Assembly: GCA_030950395.1 (NCBI GenBank)
Contig: JAUZRP010000014.1
Span: 1 to 64,000, forward strand
Source: Desulfonauticus sp.
GTDB taxonomy: Bacteria > Desulfobacterota > Desulfovibrionia > Desulfovibrionales > Desulfonatronovibrionaceae
Length of the DNA: 64,000 nt
Reading direction: 5' to 3'
The position numbers were made by a program, and so were the translations under genes. Within the stretch, counting starts at the first letter, position 1, and each line of letters begins with the position of its first letter. Below the pieces are notes generated by a model that ran no database searches, was not told where the DNA came from, and saw nothing but the letters and a program-made list of their open reading frames with translations. Positions 1 to 8,537 of the stretch are shown one piece after another.

Positions 1-1
1 A

Positions 2-118
2 GTCAGAAAACTTCCTTGATGAAAAAAGGATTGAGACATGGCTTTACGCCTTCTTTAAGATAAGCCTTCCTTGTCTCTTTATGTCAGAAAACTTCCTTGA
101 TGAAAAAAGGATTGAGAC
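2..118 (+). CRISPR. Trailing end of a CRISPR array (two repeats, one spacer)
   Basis: Two identical 36-nt repeats (2-37 and 83-118) begin GTCAGAAAAC and end GGATTGAGAC. They flank one 45-nt spacer (38-82). The repeat can fold a short TCCTT/AAGGA stem. Its last eight bases, ATTGAGAC, resemble the ATTGAAAC-type 5' tag of crRNAs in type I and III systems, so transcription is probably on the plus strand with the leader outside the window to the left. The sequence after the second repeat does not resemble a repeat, so the array ends here. The cas1 module begins about 120 nt downstream. The number of repeats beyond the left edge is unknown. Confidence 0.93.
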
Positions 119-241
119 GTCATCACAATATTTGCCAAATATTTAATTTTACCCAATTTTTGAATTTTTATATTACAAACTTGTCTAACGGAATTGTTTT
201 GCAGGTAATTTTAAAAAATAATTTGTTTGTTGGGGAAATGT

Positions 242-1378
242 ATGGCTGTGGTTTATATTACCAAACCAGGTGTAAAAGTGCATTTGGAAGGAAATCATCT
301 TCTCGTAAAAGGAGAAGATTTTAAACAGACCATTTATACTTTTAATTTAGAAAGATTGATTTTGGTTGGTAAAGTTGAATTAACTTATTCTGCTTTAACC
401 CATCTTTTACGCAACAATACTTCTGTTATTTTTTTAACTAGACAAGGGAATTACCTTGGTTCTTTGAGTGGACTTGAGGCAAAAAATGTGTTTTTGCGCG
501 TCTCTCAATACGAGAGATTACAAGATCCAGAGTTTAAACTAAATACTGCTCGCTCTATAGTCTCTGGAAAAATTAGAAATATGCGAATGTTGATTATGAG
601 AATGGCTAGAACTCTAGATTCCAACTTGTGTTCTGATGTAGCAAAAAACTTAGCTCGCTTCTCTAGTCTTGTTCAGTCTGCTAGTAGCGTAGAATCTTTG
701 CGAGGTTTTGAAGGACAAGCAACAAAAATTTATTTTAAAGGATTAAAAGAGGGATTTGATCCTGATTTAGGATTTACCAAACGCACTAGACGTCCTCCAA
801 CAGACCCTGTAAATGCTTGTTTGTCTTTTGGATATACTATTCTTATGAATATAGTGGCAGGAGCAATTGGGGCTCGTGGTCTTGATCCTGCCTTGGGTAA
901 TTTGCACGAATTAAGTTATGGACGTCTTTCTCTTGCCTTAGATTTAATGGAAGAATTTAGAGTACCTGTTGTTGATATGACTGTATTGGCTTGTTTTAAT
1001 CTTGGTATATTACAGAAAGATGATTTTTACACAGTGGAGCCTCAAAAGAAATCTGATTTTTCAGAAAATGGAAAGTGGGTTGAAGAAATAGATATATTAA
1101 TTTCTGGTAGAGATACTTATGAACAAATAAAAGGAGCAGAAAACGAAGATGCAGAAGGTCCTGGTGAAGATGATGCAGGAGTAATTGGTGTTTTTTTGAA
1201 AAAAGAAGCAAAGAAACGTTTTTTAACTCGTCTGGAAAAACGTTTATCCATGACTCTTTATTATCCAAGATTAGATAAAAAATTAACTTTACGTCAAATA
1301 ATTGATCGTCAGATAGAATTATACTCTTTTTATATTAGAGGTGAAGTGCCTCTCTACGATCCAATTTCTCCTAAGTAA
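242..1378 (+). CDS. cas1: CRISPR-associated endonuclease Cas1
   Basis: Cas1 is the integrase subunit that, with Cas2, inserts new spacers. Visible family features are an N-terminal beta region (MAVVYITKPGVKVHLEG), the glutamate in GFEGQA (E157), the histidine in NLHELSYGR (H222) and the acidic LALDLMEEFR segment (D234, E237), matching the metal-binding Glu/His/Asp set. The 378-aa product is longer than the usual 330 or so. The extra length includes an acidic low-complexity stretch (AENEDAEGPGEDD) before the C-terminal helices. I chose the ATG at 242 rather than the TTG at 227 in the ORF track because GGGG at 232-235 is well spaced for it and the protein then starts at the first beta strand. 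A weak promoter-like pair (TTGTCT, 17 nt, GGTAAT) lies at 181-209. It probably forms one operon with the following cas genes. Confidence 0.95.
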   Translation: MAVVYITKPGVKVHLEGNHLLVKGEDFKQTIYTFNLERLILVGKVELTYSALTHLLRNNTSVIFLTRQGNYLGSLSGLEAKNVFLRVSQYERLQDPEFKLNTARSIVSGKIRNMRMLIMRMARTLDSNLCSDVAKNLARFSSLVQSASSVESLRGFEGQATKIYFKGLKEGFDPDLGFTKRTRRPPTDPVNACLSFGYTILMNIVAGAIGARGLDPALGNLHELSYGRLSLALDLMEEFRVPVVDMTVLACFNLGILQKDDFYTVEPQKKSDFSENGKWVEEIDILISGRDTYEQIKGAENEDAEGPGEDDAGVIGVFLKKEAKKRFLTRLEKRLSMTLYYPRLDKKLTLRQIIDRQIELYSFYIRGEVPLYDPISPK

Positions 1379-1406
1379 ATAAGGATTATTTTTAGGATTT
1401 TATAAG

Positions 1407-1682
1407 ATGTTGGTAATTGTTACCTATGATATCTCCGATCCTAAACGTTTATATAGAGTACATAATTTATTAAAAGATTACGGTGTTCCTGTTCAATATT
1501 CTGTATTTGAATGTGATCTTAACCAAGAGCAGATAGAAGAGATGTTGTTAAATCTAAAACAAGAAATGGATTTTGATAATGATGCTTTACTTATTTATCC
1601 AGTTTGTGAAATGTGTAGAAGGAAAGTTCACATTTGTGGTCAGGGTGAAATTTGGATAGATAAAGATTGGTGGATTTATTAA
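1407..1682 (+). CDS. cas2: CRISPR-associated Cas2 (first copy)
   Basis: Cas2 is the small ferredoxin-fold partner that bridges Cas1 dimers during spacer integration. The 91-aa protein has the diagnostic first strand and aspartate (VIVTYDISDPKR), then VQYSVFECDL, and ends with a cysteine-containing strand (CEMCRRKVHICGQG) typical of one Cas2 subgroup. It follows cas1 by 28 nt. Its stop codon overlaps the start of a second cas2 (TAATG), so the two are probably translationally coupled. Confidence 0.93.
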   Translation: MLVIVTYDISDPKRLYRVHNLLKDYGVPVQYSVFECDLNQEQIEEMLLNLKQEMDFDNDALLIYPVCEMCRRKVHICGQGEIWIDKDWWIY

Positions 1683-1960
1683 TGTGGATATTAGCTATTT
1701 ACGACATTCGAGATGAAAAAAGATTAAATAAGGTGGCTAAATTAATGGAGAGTTATGGCCAGAGAGTGCAGAGATCTGTTTTTGAACTAGATCTAGATAG
1801 GTTTGCTTTGATTGCACTTCAGGAACAACTACTTGAAATAATTAACAAAGATGAAGATGCTGTTAAATTTTTTAGGTTGTGTAATAAATGTTGGGAGAAA
1901 TGTATCGTATTTGGTAATTGTAGTCGTTCTTTGCCTTTAAAAGAGTTGGATATTATTTGA
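1682..1960 (+). CDS. cas2: CRISPR-associated Cas2 (second, divergent copy)
   Basis: This is a second complete Cas2-like protein, 92 aa, starting at the ATG that overlaps the previous stop. The ORF track starts upstream at 1667, inside the first cas2. It keeps the active-site strand (LAIYDIRDEKR), the RVQRSVFELDLD segment and a CNKCWEKC motif equivalent to the CEMC motif of the first copy. Both are therefore the same subfamily, probably an old tandem duplication, since identity by eye is only moderate. The sequence does not show whether it forms heterodimers, replaces the first copy or has drifted in function. Confidence 0.9.
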   Translation: MWILAIYDIRDEKRLNKVAKLMESYGQRVQRSVFELDLDRFALIALQEQLLEIINKDEDAVKFFRLCNKCWEKCIVFGNCSRSLPLKELDII

Positions 1961-1993
1961 AATTTTTTTCAAGTTGGTATATTGTACCCAAGT

Positions 1994-3112
1994 ATGCGCA
2001 ATATATTGCTTTGTCTTTGTGGACTAACCCCTCAAATTATTACAGAGACTATTTATGCTCTGGTAAAACTGGAAAACCCTCCTTATGTTCCAGACGAAGT
2101 TCACGTAATTACTACTGGTATTGGTAAAATGCTTATTAAAGAAAAATTATTGCACCCCGATCAAGGACATTTTTATGCCTTGTGTCAGGAATACGGACTA
2201 AAGAATATTCTTTTTGACGATTCTACAATTCACGTGGTCAGTAAAAATAATCAAGAGCTTTTTGATATTAAAGATAATCTCGATAACCAAGTTATGGCAG
2301 ATTGTATTTTAAGTGTAGTAAAAAATATTTGCTCTGACCCCGAGGTTAAACTCCACGCTTCTCTGGCTGGAGGTAGAAAGAGTATGAGTTTTTATTTGGG
2401 CATGGCTATGCAATTTTATGCTCGACCTCAGGATGAACTATCTCATATTTTAGTTAATCCACCCTTTGAAAATCATCCAGATTTTTATTATCCACCCAAA
2501 ATTCCTAAAGACTATACTGTTTATGATAAATTAAAAGATAGACTCTATACCTCAAATAGTTCGGAAGCTAAAATTGTATTAGCTAAAATTCCTTTTCTTA
2601 AATTGCGTGACCAGATTTTAGTTAAAACAGAAGATATCTCTTTTAGTAAACAAGTAGCATCTGTGCAAAAAATTCTTTCTAAACAAAAAACATCTTTATT
2701 ATTTGTATATCCCCAAATTTTAACTATTCAATTTAGATCTAACAGCTTGACATTGACTCCAATGGAAATGGCAATTTATTTACAACTAATAAAAAATAAA
2801 CAGAAATGCTCAAAAAAAATTTGTGATCATTGTTATGATTGTTTTATTGAAGTTTATAATTTTTCTTTGGAGCAAATTTACAATTTTTTGCGCACAATTT
2901 GGGGAGAATTTTCTGCTCGTTTAGAATCTGTTCAAAAACGTTTTGAAAACAGAGTTGACTTAAAAGATTGGTTTTTACAAAATAAATCTAGAATTAACAA
3001 AAAACTTGCAACAATAGATCCAAAAGGAGAGATTCAAATTAAAAGCTATGGTTCTTATGGAAGCAAGAGATATGGAATTTTAGTAAATAAAAAAGATATA
3101 GTGATATTATGA
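1994..3112 (+). CDS. NE0113-family CRISPR-associated CARF-type protein (putative ring nuclease) with C-terminal extension
   Basis: The N-terminal half opens with ILLCLCGLTPQIITETIYAL and contains SLAGGRKSMSFYLGMAMQFYA. These are hallmarks of the NE0113 family (TIGR02584/PF09623), a Rossmann-like CARF-type fold linked to type III CRISPR loci and often named a Csm6-type ring nuclease. The family core is roughly 200 residues. This protein has about 170 more: a segment with a helix-rich start (LTPMEMAIYLQLIKNK) that may be a winged helix, and a cysteine cluster (CSKKICDHCYDC). A TTG at 1982 is a possible earlier start, but ATG 1994 puts the conserved strand at the N-terminus; neither has a strong ribosome-binding site. 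The likely role is sensing or degrading cyclic oligoadenylate; this is family inference only. No Cas10 or other effector gene is in the window. Confidence 0.8.
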   Translation: MRNILLCLCGLTPQIITETIYALVKLENPPYVPDEVHVITTGIGKMLIKEKLLHPDQGHFYALCQEYGLKNILFDDSTIHVVSKNNQELFDIKDNLDNQVMADCILSVVKNICSDPEVKLHASLAGGRKSMSFYLGMAMQFYARPQDELSHILVNPPFENHPDFYYPPKIPKDYTVYDKLKDRLYTSNSSEAKIVLAKIPFLKLRDQILVKTEDISFSKQVASVQKILSKQKTSLLFVYPQILTIQFRSNSLTLTPMEMAIYLQLIKNKQKCSKKICDHCYDCFIEVYNFSLEQIYNFLRTIWGEFSARLESVQKRFENRVDLKDWFLQNKSRINKKLATIDPKGEIQIKSYGSYGSKRYGILVNKKDIVIL

Positions 3113-3415
3113 AAGATGCAACTGCAAAAAATAGATAGGAGTTCAATGAGAAAATTTTTTCAACAATTTAAGCTGGTTACAACTTGGAAATTTAATTAAA
3201 AACGCCAATTTTGGGTTTTTGCAGTTACGTCTATTAAATGAGTTACTTGACAGTTAGTTTTTTGTTAATACTTTTAAACCTGCCCCTTCTTTTTTTATAT
3301 TAGTCTTTTTTGTGATCCTGTCGTGTTTTTGGTAAGAATAAACCTTGTCATTTTTAACAATTTTGTTTATTTACCTGTGTTTACGGTAATAAAATTTGAT
3401 TAGGAGCTTATTTTA
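3113..3415. other. Intergenic region between the cas module and maeB
   Basis: This 303-nt gap contains dispersed-repeat copy A (3120-3226) directly after the last cas stop codon. The rest is AT-rich. A weak promoter-like pair, TTGTCA at 3345-3350 and TATTTA at 3368-3373 (17-nt spacer), and a small inverted repeat, TTACC/GGTAA at 3371-3389, lie just before the malic enzyme gene. No gene is visible. Confidence 0.5.
3120..3226 (+). repeat. Dispersed MITE/REP-like element, copy A
   Basis: Starts AACTGCAAAAA and ends TTTTTGCAGTT, a perfect 11-bp terminal inverted repeat, followed by ACGT. The right half carries the family core: TTTAAGCTGGTTACA, then AAAAACGCCAATTTTGGG. The same core occurs at copies B, C, D, E and H. 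It lies entirely between the NE0113 gene and maeB. Confidence 0.8.
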
Positions 3416-4735
3416 ATGTCTATTTTTACCTTTGAGGAGGCATTAGATTATCACAGTATTGGTAGAAAGGGTAAATTAGAAACTGTTCCCACCAAACCTT
3501 GTATCAATCAAAAGCATCTTTCTCTGGCCTATACTCCTGGAGTGGCTATACCTTGTAGGGAGATCCAAAAAAATAAAGATTTGGTTTATGAATATACCAA
3601 CAAATCTAATCTTGTGGCCGTAGTTTCCAATGGAAGCGCTGTGCTGGGGTTGGGCAATATTGGTCCGGAAGCTGGTAAGCCTGTAATGGAAGGAAAAGCG
3701 GTTTTGTTTAAAATTTTTGCTGACGTGGACGTGTACGATCTAAATTTAAGAGTAAGTGATCCTGATCAATTTATTGAAGTTGTTAAAACTATGGAGCCTA
3801 CTTTTGGGGGTATCAATCTGGAAGACATCAAGGCTCCTGAATGTTTTTATATAGAGCAAAAACTTATCAATGAAATGGATATTCCTGTTTTTCATGACGA
3901 TCAACACGGGACAGCTATTATTTCTGGTGCAGCTTTACTCAATGCTTTGGAAATAACAGGTAAAAATATAAAAAGTATCAAAATGGTGATTTCGGGAGCA
4001 GGGGCAGCTGCTATAGCTAGTGCCAAATTTTACGTTTCTTTAGGGGTAAAGAAAGAAAATATTTTTATGTTTGACTCTAAGGGCTTGCTTTATAAAAATA
4101 GATCTGCAATGAATGAATTTAAACTAGAATTTGCTCAGGACAAAAACGTTGGCTCTATGGCCGACGTTATAAAAGGAGCTGATGTATTCATTGGTTTGTC
4201 TGTTAAATGTGTCTTAAACTTGGATATGGTAAAATCTATGGAGAAAAATCCGATTATTTTTGCTATGGCTAATCCTGATCCAGAAATAGATTTTGAGGTT
4301 GCCAGAAAAATACGGCCAGACGTTATTATGGCCACAGGGCGTTCTGACTATCCTAATCAGATTAACAATGTGTCAGGATTTCCTTTTATTTTTAGAGGTG
4401 CTTTGGACGTAAGGGCTCGAAAAATAAATGAAGAAATGAAAAGGGCCGCAGCAAAGTCTTTAGCAGATTTAGCCAAAGAGCCTGTTCCAGAAGAGGTGCT
4501 AAGGGCCTATGGAGTAAAAAAATTGGAATTTGGTCCTGATTACATCATTCCAAAACCCCTTGATTTGCGTATCGTAGAGAGGGAAGCTTCTGCAGTAGCA
4601 CAAGCAGCGATGCAGACCGGAGTAGCTAAGAAAAAAATAGATTTACAAAAGTATAAACAAGAATTGAAAGAAAGATTACATGTTTCTAGAAAAAGGATAA
4701 GAGATTTTATTTGTTCTTATAATTTATCTTTTTAA
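3416..4735 (+). CDS. maeB: Malic enzyme (NAD(P)-dependent malate dehydrogenase, decarboxylating)
   Basis: Catalyses oxidative decarboxylation of malate to pyruvate and CO2 with reduction of NAD or NADP. The 439-aa protein is the short bacterial form, lacking the phosphotransacetylase-like domain of long MaeB. Recognisable segments are [32 protein letters not shown], the metal-binding [15 protein letters not shown] and [11 protein letters not shown], and the Rossmann motif [20 protein letters not shown] lies 8 nt before the ATG. hypA follows after 16 nt, so the two may be co-transcribed. Coenzyme specificity cannot be read with confidence. In a sulfate reducer it would link C4 acids to pyruvate metabolism, alongside the por and ior genes in this window. 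Confidence 0.93.
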   Translation: MSIFTFEEALDYHSIGRKGKLETVPTKPCINQKHLSLAYTPGVAIPCREIQKNKDLVYEYTNKSNLVAVVSNGSAVLGLGNIGPEAGKPVMEGKAVLFKIFADVDVYDLNLRVSDPDQFIEVVKTMEPTFGGINLEDIKAPECFYIEQKLINEMDIPVFHDDQHGTAIISGAALLNALEITGKNIKSIKMVISGAGAAAIASAKFYVSLGVKKENIFMFDSKGLLYKNRSAMNEFKLEFAQDKNVGSMADVIKGADVFIGLSVKCVLNLDMVKSMEKNPIIFAMANPDPEIDFEVARKIRPDVIMATGRSDYPNQINNVSGFPFIFRGALDVRARKINEEMKRAAAKSLADLAKEPVPEEVLRAYGVKKLEFGPDYIIPKPLDLRIVEREASAVAQAAMQTGVAKKKIDLQKYKQELKERLHVSRKRIRDFICSYNLSF

Positions 4736-4751
4736 AATTAAGATTAATATT

Positions 4752-5105
4752 ATGCACGAACTATCCATTGCTCAATCTTTGCTGGATATCATAAAAGAAG
4801 AAATGGCCAAAAATAATGTTACTAAGTTACTAAAAGTAAAAATAAAGTATGGTCAACTTTCTGCTATTGTGCCAGAGGCATTGCAAACTGCTTTTAAAGT
4901 GCTTACTGCAGACACTCCTTTAGAACATGCAAAAATTATTGCCGAAGAAGTTCCTTTGCGAGCGCGGTGTAGAAAGTGTAAAAAAGAGTTTACTCCTGAT
5001 CCAGATGAATTTGTCATTATTTATTGTCCTTATTGTAAAGCAGAATTTGGACATGAAATAATTTCCGGTAAAGAATTGATAATAGAGGAAATAGAAGCAG
5101 AATAA
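4752..5105 (+). CDS. hypA: Hydrogenase nickel-incorporation protein HypA
   Basis: HypA is a small nickel- and zinc-binding metallochaperone that works with HypB to load nickel into [NiFe] hydrogenases. The 117-aa protein starts MHELSI, in which His2 is the nickel ligand. It carries the structural zinc site as two CxxC pairs, CRKC (C73/C76) and CPYC (C92/C95), at the usual spacing. hypB follows 69 nt later. The other hyp genes and hydrogenase structural genes are not in the window. Confidence 0.95.
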   Translation: MHELSIAQSLLDIIKEEMAKNNVTKLLKVKIKYGQLSAIVPEALQTAFKVLTADTPLEHAKIIAEEVPLRARCRKCKKEFTPDPDEFVIIYCPYCKAEFGHEIISGKELIIEEIEAE

Positions 5106-5174
5106 AAGCATTGAGAGTTTATTTTGTTAGTCTTTAAGATTTGGTATGTATTTACTTTAATAAGGAGATAAAAA

Positions 5175-5834
5175 ATGCAGATTCAAGTCGTAAGAAATAT
5201 TTTAGAAGCTAATGAACGTATTGCTCAAGAGTTAAAAGATAAATTTTTAGCTCAAAAAGTGCTTGTTTTAAATTTAATGAGTTCTCCAGGAGCAGGTAAA
5301 ACTACTCTTTTGGAAAGAACTTTAATTGATTTAAAAGATGATTTAAAAATGGCAGTAATAGAAGGAGACGTGCAAACAAACAACGATGCTTTGCGAGTAG
5401 CTGCTACAGGAGTGCAAGCTGTGCAGATTAATACAGATGGAGGGTGTCATTTGGATAGTAGTATGGTGCTTGAAGCCATAGATAAAATAGATCTGGAACA
5501 TGTAGAGCTTTTGTTTATAGAAAACGTTGGCAATTTGGTGTGCCCTGCAGAATTTACTGTAGGTGAGGATTATAAAATTACAATTTTAAGTGTTACAGAA
5601 GGAGATGATAAACCAGAAAAATATCCGTTAATTTTTGCTGAGTCCAAAGTGATGCTTTTAAATAAAATAGATTTGCTTCCTTATGTAGATTTTAATCTGC
5701 AAAGAGCCTCTAATTTTGCTAAAAGTCTAAATCCAGAGATAGAAATTTTCCCTGTATCAGCTAAGACCGGAGAAGGCCTGGATGATTGGTATCAATGGCT
5801 AAAAAAAGAAGTTGAGAAAAAGGTGAGAGGGTAA
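5175..5834 (+). CDS. hypB: Hydrogenase nickel-incorporation GTPase HypB
   Basis: GTPase that delivers nickel to the hydrogenase large-subunit precursor together with HypA. The 219-aa protein has the P-loop SSPGAGKTTLLER (residues 36-48), IEGDVQTNNDA, the metal-binding NTDGGCHLD, ENVGNLVCPAEF and the guanine-specificity NKIDLLP. The N-terminal CxxCGC motif and histidine-rich tail seen in some HypB proteins are absent, so nickel storage is not expected. A good AAGGAG ribosome-binding site precedes the start. An AT-only hairpin (ATAAAAA/TTTTTAT, 5920-5938) lies in the following gap and is a weak terminator candidate. Confidence 0.95.
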   Translation: MQIQVVRNILEANERIAQELKDKFLAQKVLVLNLMSSPGAGKTTLLERTLIDLKDDLKMAVIEGDVQTNNDALRVAATGVQAVQINTDGGCHLDSSMVLEAIDKIDLEHVELLFIENVGNLVCPAEFTVGEDYKITILSVTEGDDKPEKYPLIFAESKVMLLNKIDLLPYVDFNLQRASNFAKSLNPEIEIFPVSAKTGEGLDDWYQWLKKEVEKKVRG

Positions 5835-5987
5835 AATGGCGTTAAAATTCAAGTCTGAAATACTGAAAAATGTCTTTAATTTTTATCTCTTTTCACATTA
5901 TATTGGTTGGATAAAATAGATAAAAAAGCGATTTTTATAGTGAGATGAAAAATAATAAAAAAACAAATAAAAAAAAGGAGAAATAAA

Positions 5988-6662
5988 ATGAGCAAAGAGC
6001 AAGAACAAAGACAAGAAGAGGCAAAACACGTTAATATCTTTGAAGAGATAGAAGAAGAAGTAGATGAGACTGTCCATCCATTTTTGGAATGGATTTTAGA
6101 TCATATTAAACCCATAGGGATTGGAATTGGGGCGATTGTCTTGGGTGTTGCTGTTTATTCTGGGATTGACTATTATCATACCAAGAATATCCAGCAAGCC
6201 AAACAACAATTAGGGTTGATTTTAATAAATTCCAAAAACAAGGCTAGAGATTTAGAGCAATTTTTAAATAAAGCTCCAGACAAATTGAAGCCTGCCATTT
6301 ATATAGAATTGGCCAAAATTTATGTTAATGAAGGCAATTCTAATAAAGGTTTAGAAGTTTTAAAAAAATTAGAAAAGGTTGATGATGATATTTATCCTAT
6401 TTGTGTTTTAACAGAAGTAAATTTATTAATGAATGAAAATAAATATCAAGATGCTTATAAACTTTTAAAATCTGTAGAAAATAAGATGCCTACTACTTAT
6501 AAAAAGGAAGTTTTACTAAAAAAAGCTCTTTTAGCAGAAAAAACAAAAGACTTCAAACAAGCCTATGCTTGTTATCAAGAGTTAAAATCTGAGTATAAAG
6601 GAGAGGATACTTCTTATTTTGAATACAAGTTAAATATATTAAAAGATAAACTCGAGGGATAA
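5988..6662 (+). CDS. Membrane-anchored TPR protein, YfgM-like
   Basis: A 224-aa protein with an acidic, charged N-terminus, one membrane helix (about residues 36-58, PIGIGIGAIVLGVAVYSGI) and a C-terminal helical repeat region with TPR-like units (e.g. KPAIYIELAKIYVNEGNSNKGLEVL and KTKDFKQAYACYQEL). The layout matches the PF09976/YfgM-type family associated with the Sec translocon and envelope folding; that role is family inference. It has a strong AAGGAG site. The iorA start follows two bases after its stop, so the pair is probably translationally coupled, although no functional link is obvious. Confidence 0.75.
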   Translation: MSKEQEQRQEEAKHVNIFEEIEEEVDETVHPFLEWILDHIKPIGIGIGAIVLGVAVYSGIDYYHTKNIQQAKQQLGLILINSKNKARDLEQFLNKAPDKLKPAIYIELAKIYVNEGNSNKGLEVLKKLEKVDDDIYPICVLTEVNLLMNENKYQDAYKLLKSVENKMPTTYKKEVLLKKALLAEKTKDFKQAYACYQELKSEYKGEDTSYFEYKLNILKDKLEG

Positions 6663-6664
6663 AA

Positions 6665-8491
6665 ATGGACATTTTAATTCAAGGTAAGGCAGGAGAAAAG
6701 CACTTATTGTTGGGCAATGAAGCCATTGTGAGAGGAGCGATAGAAGCTGGAGTTGGTTTTATTTCTTGCTATCCTGGAACTCCTTCTTCTGAAGTGCCTG
6801 ATACGTTTTATCGTCTTAAAAATAAGGGCAGATATTATTTTGAATATTCAGTTAATGAAAAAGTTGCTTTAGAGGTGGCTGGTGGAGCTACTTTGGCTGG
6901 AGTTCCTGCCTTAGTAACTATGAAACATGTAGGAGTGAACGTAGGTGCAGATCCTTTGATGACTTTAGCGTATATAGGTACTCCTGGTGGTTTTGTGTTG
7001 CTTAGTGCGGATGATCCTTTTTGTCATTCCAGTCAAAATGAGCAGGATAATCGTTATTATGCACGTTTGGGAGGACTCCCTTGTTTTGAGCCTGCTAGTG
7101 CTCAGGAGTGTAAAGAAATGACCAAAGCTGCTTTTGAATTATCTAAAAAGTATGGTCAACCTTTTTTACTGCGTACAACAACCAGAATTAATCACTTGAG
7201 AGGGCCTGTTGTTTTTGGAGATGTGAAAGAACCTGAGATAAAAGGTGTTTTTGCTAAGCAGCCTTTTAGGTTTGTGCCCATACCTGCAGTAGCCAGAGAA
7301 AGACACAAGGTATTGCTTTCTAATCTTAACAAAATAAAAGAAGAGCAATGTAATTCGCTGTTTAATAAAATTTGGGGTGAAGGCCAGATAGGGGTAATTG
7401 TTTCTGGTATTAGCCGGGCTTATTTACACGATGTGTTGCTGGAATTTCCTGAGCTAAAAGTAAAGGTTTTGGAGTTAGGGTTTACTTATCCTTTGAGTCA
7501 GAAGTTGATTTTAAAATTTTTGAGAGATTTAGATAGGGTGCTGATTTTAGAAGAATTAGAGCCTATTTTAGAGCAGGAAGTTAGAGCTTTAATTCAACAA
7601 AATTCTCTTCAAATAGATGTGAAAGGTAAAGATATTGGTTTGCCTCGTTTTGGGGAATATTCTACCTCTTTAATTGCTAAGGCCCTTTTTAAAGTTTGCA
7701 ATTTAAGTTTTGAATCTAAAACTATTTGTGAACAAGAAACTGAGTTGGCTAATAGACCTCCCAATTTATGCCCTGGTTGTCCGCATCGTTCAGTTTATTA
7801 TGCTGTAAGAGAGATGTTTGGAGATGAAGCTTATTATTCTTCGGATATAGGCTGTTATACGTTGGGAATTTTACCTCCACTAAAAATGGCAGACTTTTTA
7901 TTGTGTATGGGTTCGTCTGTATCTGCTGGTAGTGGATTGAGCAGAGTGGTGGATAAGCCCGTAATTGCTTTTATTGGAGATTCTACGTTTTTTCATTCTG
8001 GCATTGCAGGATTGCTAAATGCCGTCTATAACCAGCACAATTTATTATTAATAATTTTAGATAACAAGACTACGGCCATGACCGGGCATCAACCACACCC
8101 TGGTTGTACGGTCGAAAAGATGGTTCAAGATGTAAAGCCCATACCTATAGAACCTGTTATTAGGTCTTTGGGTATAGAGCACGTTGTAAGTGTAAAGGCT
8201 TTAAATCAAAAAGCTTTAAAACAAGCTTTAGAAAACTTTAAAGATTTACCAGGTGTTAGAGTAATTATTGCCGAAGAGCCTTGTCCTCTTTTTGCCAGAA
8301 AGGTGTTAGGGAGGAAAAAAAATAAACGAGCTTATATTAGCGATACGTGTGATAATTGTCTAAAATGTGTGCAAGAATTGGCTTGCCCTGCATTTTTTAT
8401 AGATGAGAGTAAAAAAGTCCGTATAAATGCTGGGTTATGCTCTGGTTGTATGCTGTGTTTGCAAATTTGTGAACACATAAAAGCAGAGTAA
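6665..8491 (+). CDS. iorA: Indolepyruvate:ferredoxin oxidoreductase, alpha subunit
   Basis: TPP-dependent subunit that oxidatively decarboxylates aryl-pyruvates from aromatic amino-acid transamination, making aryl-acetyl-CoA and reduced ferredoxin. The 608-aa protein has the N-terminal pyrimidine-type domain (LGNEAIVRGAIEAGVGFISCYPGTPSSEVP) and the TPP-binding region (CPGCPHRSVYYAV, then FIGDSTFFHSGIAGLLNA). The C-terminal ferredoxin-like domain has cysteine motifs CDNCLKCVQELACP and CSGCMLCLQIC for two [4Fe-4S] clusters. Its partner iorB is not adjacent as usual: a repeat element and an ATPase gene lie between them (8538-9882). Confidence 0.95.
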   Translation: MDILIQGKAGEKHLLLGNEAIVRGAIEAGVGFISCYPGTPSSEVPDTFYRLKNKGRYYFEYSVNEKVALEVAGGATLAGVPALVTMKHVGVNVGADPLMTLAYIGTPGGFVLLSADDPFCHSSQNEQDNRYYARLGGLPCFEPASAQECKEMTKAAFELSKKYGQPFLLRTTTRINHLRGPVVFGDVKEPEIKGVFAKQPFRFVPIPAVARERHKVLLSNLNKIKEEQCNSLFNKIWGEGQIGVIVSGISRAYLHDVLLEFPELKVKVLELGFTYPLSQKLILKFLRDLDRVLILEELEPILEQEVRALIQQNSLQIDVKGKDIGLPRFGEYSTSLIAKALFKVCNLSFESKTICEQETELANRPPNLCPGCPHRSVYYAVREMFGDEAYYSSDIGCYTLGILPPLKMADFLLCMGSSVSAGSGLSRVVDKPVIAFIGDSTFFHSGIAGLLNAVYNQHNLLLIILDNKTTAMTGHQPHPGCTVEKMVQDVKPIPIEPVIRSLGIEHVVSVKALNQKALKQALENFKDLPGVRVIIAEEPCPLFARKVLGRKKNKRAYISDTCDNCLKCVQELACPAFFIDESKKVRINAGLCSGCMLCLQICEHIKAE

Positions 8492-8537
8492 TGCCGTTTA
8501 TGACGTCATTGTAAAAAACAAAATTTTTGTTTTTAAG

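Noticed and set aside
97-324. 75-aa ORF on the plus strand overlapping the last CRISPR repeat
   Set aside because: It starts inside the repeat and overlaps the beginning of cas1 in another frame. Its translation is low-complexity and it has no ribosome-binding site.
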